A stretch of DNA of 7,049 bases from the NCBI GenBank assembly GCA_007121175.1, contig SKMG01000419.1, positions 1 through 7,049 of the forward strand, given 5' to 3'. The stretch's first letter is position 1. Each line of letters opens with the position of its first letter. Position numbers and translations under genes: made by a program. The notes under the pieces are model-generated. The model was not told the origin of the DNA. It ran no database searches and saw nothing but the letters and a program-made list of their open reading frames with translations. This DNA comes from Trueperaceae bacterium (GTDB lineage Bacteria; Deinococcota; Deinococci; Deinococcales; Trueperaceae). Positions 6,152 to 7,049 of this stretch are shown piece by piece.

Positions 6152-6174
6152 GCGGGCGACGCTTCAGCGCCCGC
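6152..6174 (+). other. Hairpin in the 5' leader of the V-ATPase subunit E gene
   Basis: GCGGGCG (6152-6158) and CGCCCGC (6168-6174) form a perfect 7-bp all-G/C stem with a 9-nt loop, ending 9 nt before the AAAGGGG Shine-Dalgarno (6184-6190). It could shape translation or stability of the leader. It has no resemblance to a riboswitch that I know, and chance pairing in GC-rich DNA cannot be excluded. Confidence 0.3.
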
Positions 6175-6195
6175 CGTCTTGTGAAAGGGGTCGGA

Positions 6196-7049
6196 ATGGC
6201 CGAGGACCTCCAGGCCCTCATCGATCGCCTGCAGCGCGAGGCCGTCGAGGAAGGACAACGGAAGGCGCGCACCATCGTGGAAGAGGCCGAGGCGCGAGCC
6301 GCGGCCATCGTCCGCGAGGCCGAGGCCGAGGCGAAGCGCGAGCTCGAACGCGCCGAGCGCGACGCTGAGGCCTACACCGAGCGCAGCAAGATCGCGCTCG
6401 AGCAGGCTGGGCGCGACTTGCTCATCACCGTCAGCCGGGCGATCGAGAACGTCGTCGCGGGCCTGGTGCACGAGTCGCTCAAGGAGGAACTGCGTCCCGA
6501 GCTGCTCGCCGAGATGCTCGTGAAGATGGCGCACGCCTACGGTTCCCGCAGCGGCCGCGAGCGACGGATGGCCGTGCTCCTCAACCCCGAGGACCTCGAG
6601 GTCTTGGTGCGCTACTACACGCAGCGGCTCCACGAGAAGTTGCCGCAGGGCGTCGACCTGCGGCTCGACAACAGCGTCGTCAAGGGGTTCCGGGTAGCGG
6701 TGATCGACGAGCACGTCGAGCACGACTTCACCATCGAGGCCATCGCACAGGCCCTGACCCATCACCTGAGGCCGCACCTGGCGCAGATCCTCCCGCGCGT
6801 CGTGCCGCAGGCCGAGGAGTCCGCTCAGGCCTCCGGGGCCGCGCCGAAGGCCACGCCCGACGAGACCGCGGGGGCCGCTACGCAGGCCGCACCCCAGGAG
6901 GCGCCGACGGCTGCGAAGCAGGGCACGCCGGAGGAGACGTCGAAGGTGCCGCCGAAGGCCACGACAGAGCGGGCTTCGGCGCCACCGCGGGCCGCGCCGA
7001 AGGAGGCGGCGAAGGAACCGCCCGAGGGCACGCCCCAGGAGGCGGCGAA
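6196..7049 (+). CDS. atpE: V-type ATP synthase/ATPase subunit E with repeat-rich C-terminal tail, 3'-truncated
   Basis: Peripheral-stalk subunit E of a V/A-type ATPase, which helps tie the catalytic head to the membrane stator. The frame runs off the right edge after 284 codons. Residues about 1-75 form a long charged helix rich in Ala, Glu and Arg (EEAEARAAAIVREAEAEAKR, 29-48), typical of the E/G coiled stalk. Residues about 76-200 match the globular C-domain, including MAVLLNPEDLEVLV (125-138), GVDLRLDNSVVKGFRVAVID (152-171) and FTIEAIAQALTHHLRPHLAQ (178-197), where family members usually end. From about 201 a further 84 or more residues follow, almost all Ala, Pro, Lys, Glu, Thr and Gln, in an imperfect repeat of about 36 residues; this is unusual. 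ATG 6196 is preceded by AAAGGGG, 5 nt upstream; an in-frame GTG at 6181 is less likely because it would include that site. The symbol follows V-type naming (also ntpE) and is not the F-type c subunit. Remaining V-ATPase genes should follow downstream. Confidence 0.88.
   Translation, partial: MAEDLQALIDRLQREAVEEGQRKARTIVEEAEARAAAIVREAEAEAKRELERAERDAEAYTERSKIALEQAGRDLLITVSRAIENVVAGLVHESLKEELRPELLAEMLVKMAHAYGSRSGRERRMAVLLNPEDLEVLVRYYTQRLHEKLPQGVDLRLDNSVVKGFRVAVIDEHVEHDFTIEAIAQALTHHLRPHLAQILPRVVPQAEESAQASGAAPKATPDETAGAATQAAPQEAPTAAKQGTPEETSKVPPKATTERASAPPRAAPKEAAKEPPEGTPQEAA
6843..7049 (+). repeat. Imperfect ~108-bp (about 36-residue) repeat in the subunit E tail
   Basis: The 13-mer GCCGAAGGCCACG occurs at 6843-6855 and exactly 108 bp later at 6951-6963, in the same frame. 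The encoded units (residues about 216-251 and 252 onward) share the order PKAT, then AAP(Q/K)EA, then GTP(E/Q)E, with one small length difference between these blocks. The second unit is still in progress at the window edge, so more copies may follow. Confidence 0.6.

Larger units (their letters stand above)
6011..6195. other. Divergent fetA / V-ATPase subunit E control region
   Basis: A 185-bp spacer with divergently transcribed genes on either side, so it should hold both promoters. Its centre (about 6060-6110) is clearly less GC-rich than the flanks, as expected for promoter DNA. It contains the fetA -10 candidate next to the fetA start, a + strand promoter candidate at 6066-6102 and a hairpin at 6152-6174. 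I found no obvious palindromic operator (such as a Fur-box-like AT-rich repeat) by eye. Confidence 0.6.

Noticed and set aside
6181..6195. In-frame GTG start for subunit E
   Set aside because: The AAAGGGG Shine-Dalgarno at 6184-6190 would fall inside the coding region and is well spaced for ATG 6196.
5899..6777. 292-residue open frame on the - strand across the fetA/subunit E spacer
   Set aside because: It is antisense to a well-supported subunit E gene and out of frame with fetA, with no motif and no ribosome binding site I can support.

Overview
The window is a dense, GC-rich bacterial chromosome segment. G and C dominate third codon positions, so many long open frames on the wrong strand are spurious. 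I cannot name the species. The mix of a CUT1-type sugar ABC permease, an iron-export-type ABC pair and a V-type ATPase subunit E would fit a high-GC bacterium with a V/A-type ATPase. Deinococcota (for example Trueperaceae) or high-GC proteobacteria are possible, but the sequence alone does not decide between them. I see no RNA gene, insertion sequence, CRISPR array or phage gene.

Left block (+ strand, 1-2224): the 3' end of a MalG-like sugar ABC permease, a cytoplasmic six-hairpin glycoside hydrolase with neutral-invertase (GH100)-like motifs, and a small unrecognised multi-pass membrane protein. They are packed with a 0-nt gap and then a 4-nt ATGA overlap, so they are almost certainly one operon. 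The simplest reading is import of a small glycoside or oligosaccharide followed by hydrolysis in the cytoplasm. The membrane protein's role is unknown.

Middle and right block (- strand, 6010 down to 2346): a FetA-like ATPase and a FetB-like (UPF0014) permease overlap by 4 nt and form an ABC pair of the E. coli iron-export type. After a 193-bp spacer come a GNAT acetyltransferase and, 29 bp further on, an M20D-type metal-dependent amidohydrolase. The amidohydrolase converges on the sugar operon across a 121-bp gap that holds two small hairpins.

Right end (+ strand, 6196-7049): a V-type ATPase subunit E begins divergently from fetA and runs off the window. It is the first gene of its transcription unit. 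It has an unusual Ala/Pro/Lys/Glu-rich C-terminal tail built from an imperfect repeat of about 36 residues. The 185-bp fetA/subunit E spacer must hold both promoters. fetA has no clear Shine-Dalgarno and a -10-like element only 8-10 nt before its ATG, suggesting a leaderless or nearly leaderless message.

No clear undescribed system stands out. The best leads are the untested substrate of the GH100-like hydrolase with its orphan membrane partner, and the repeat tail on subunit E.
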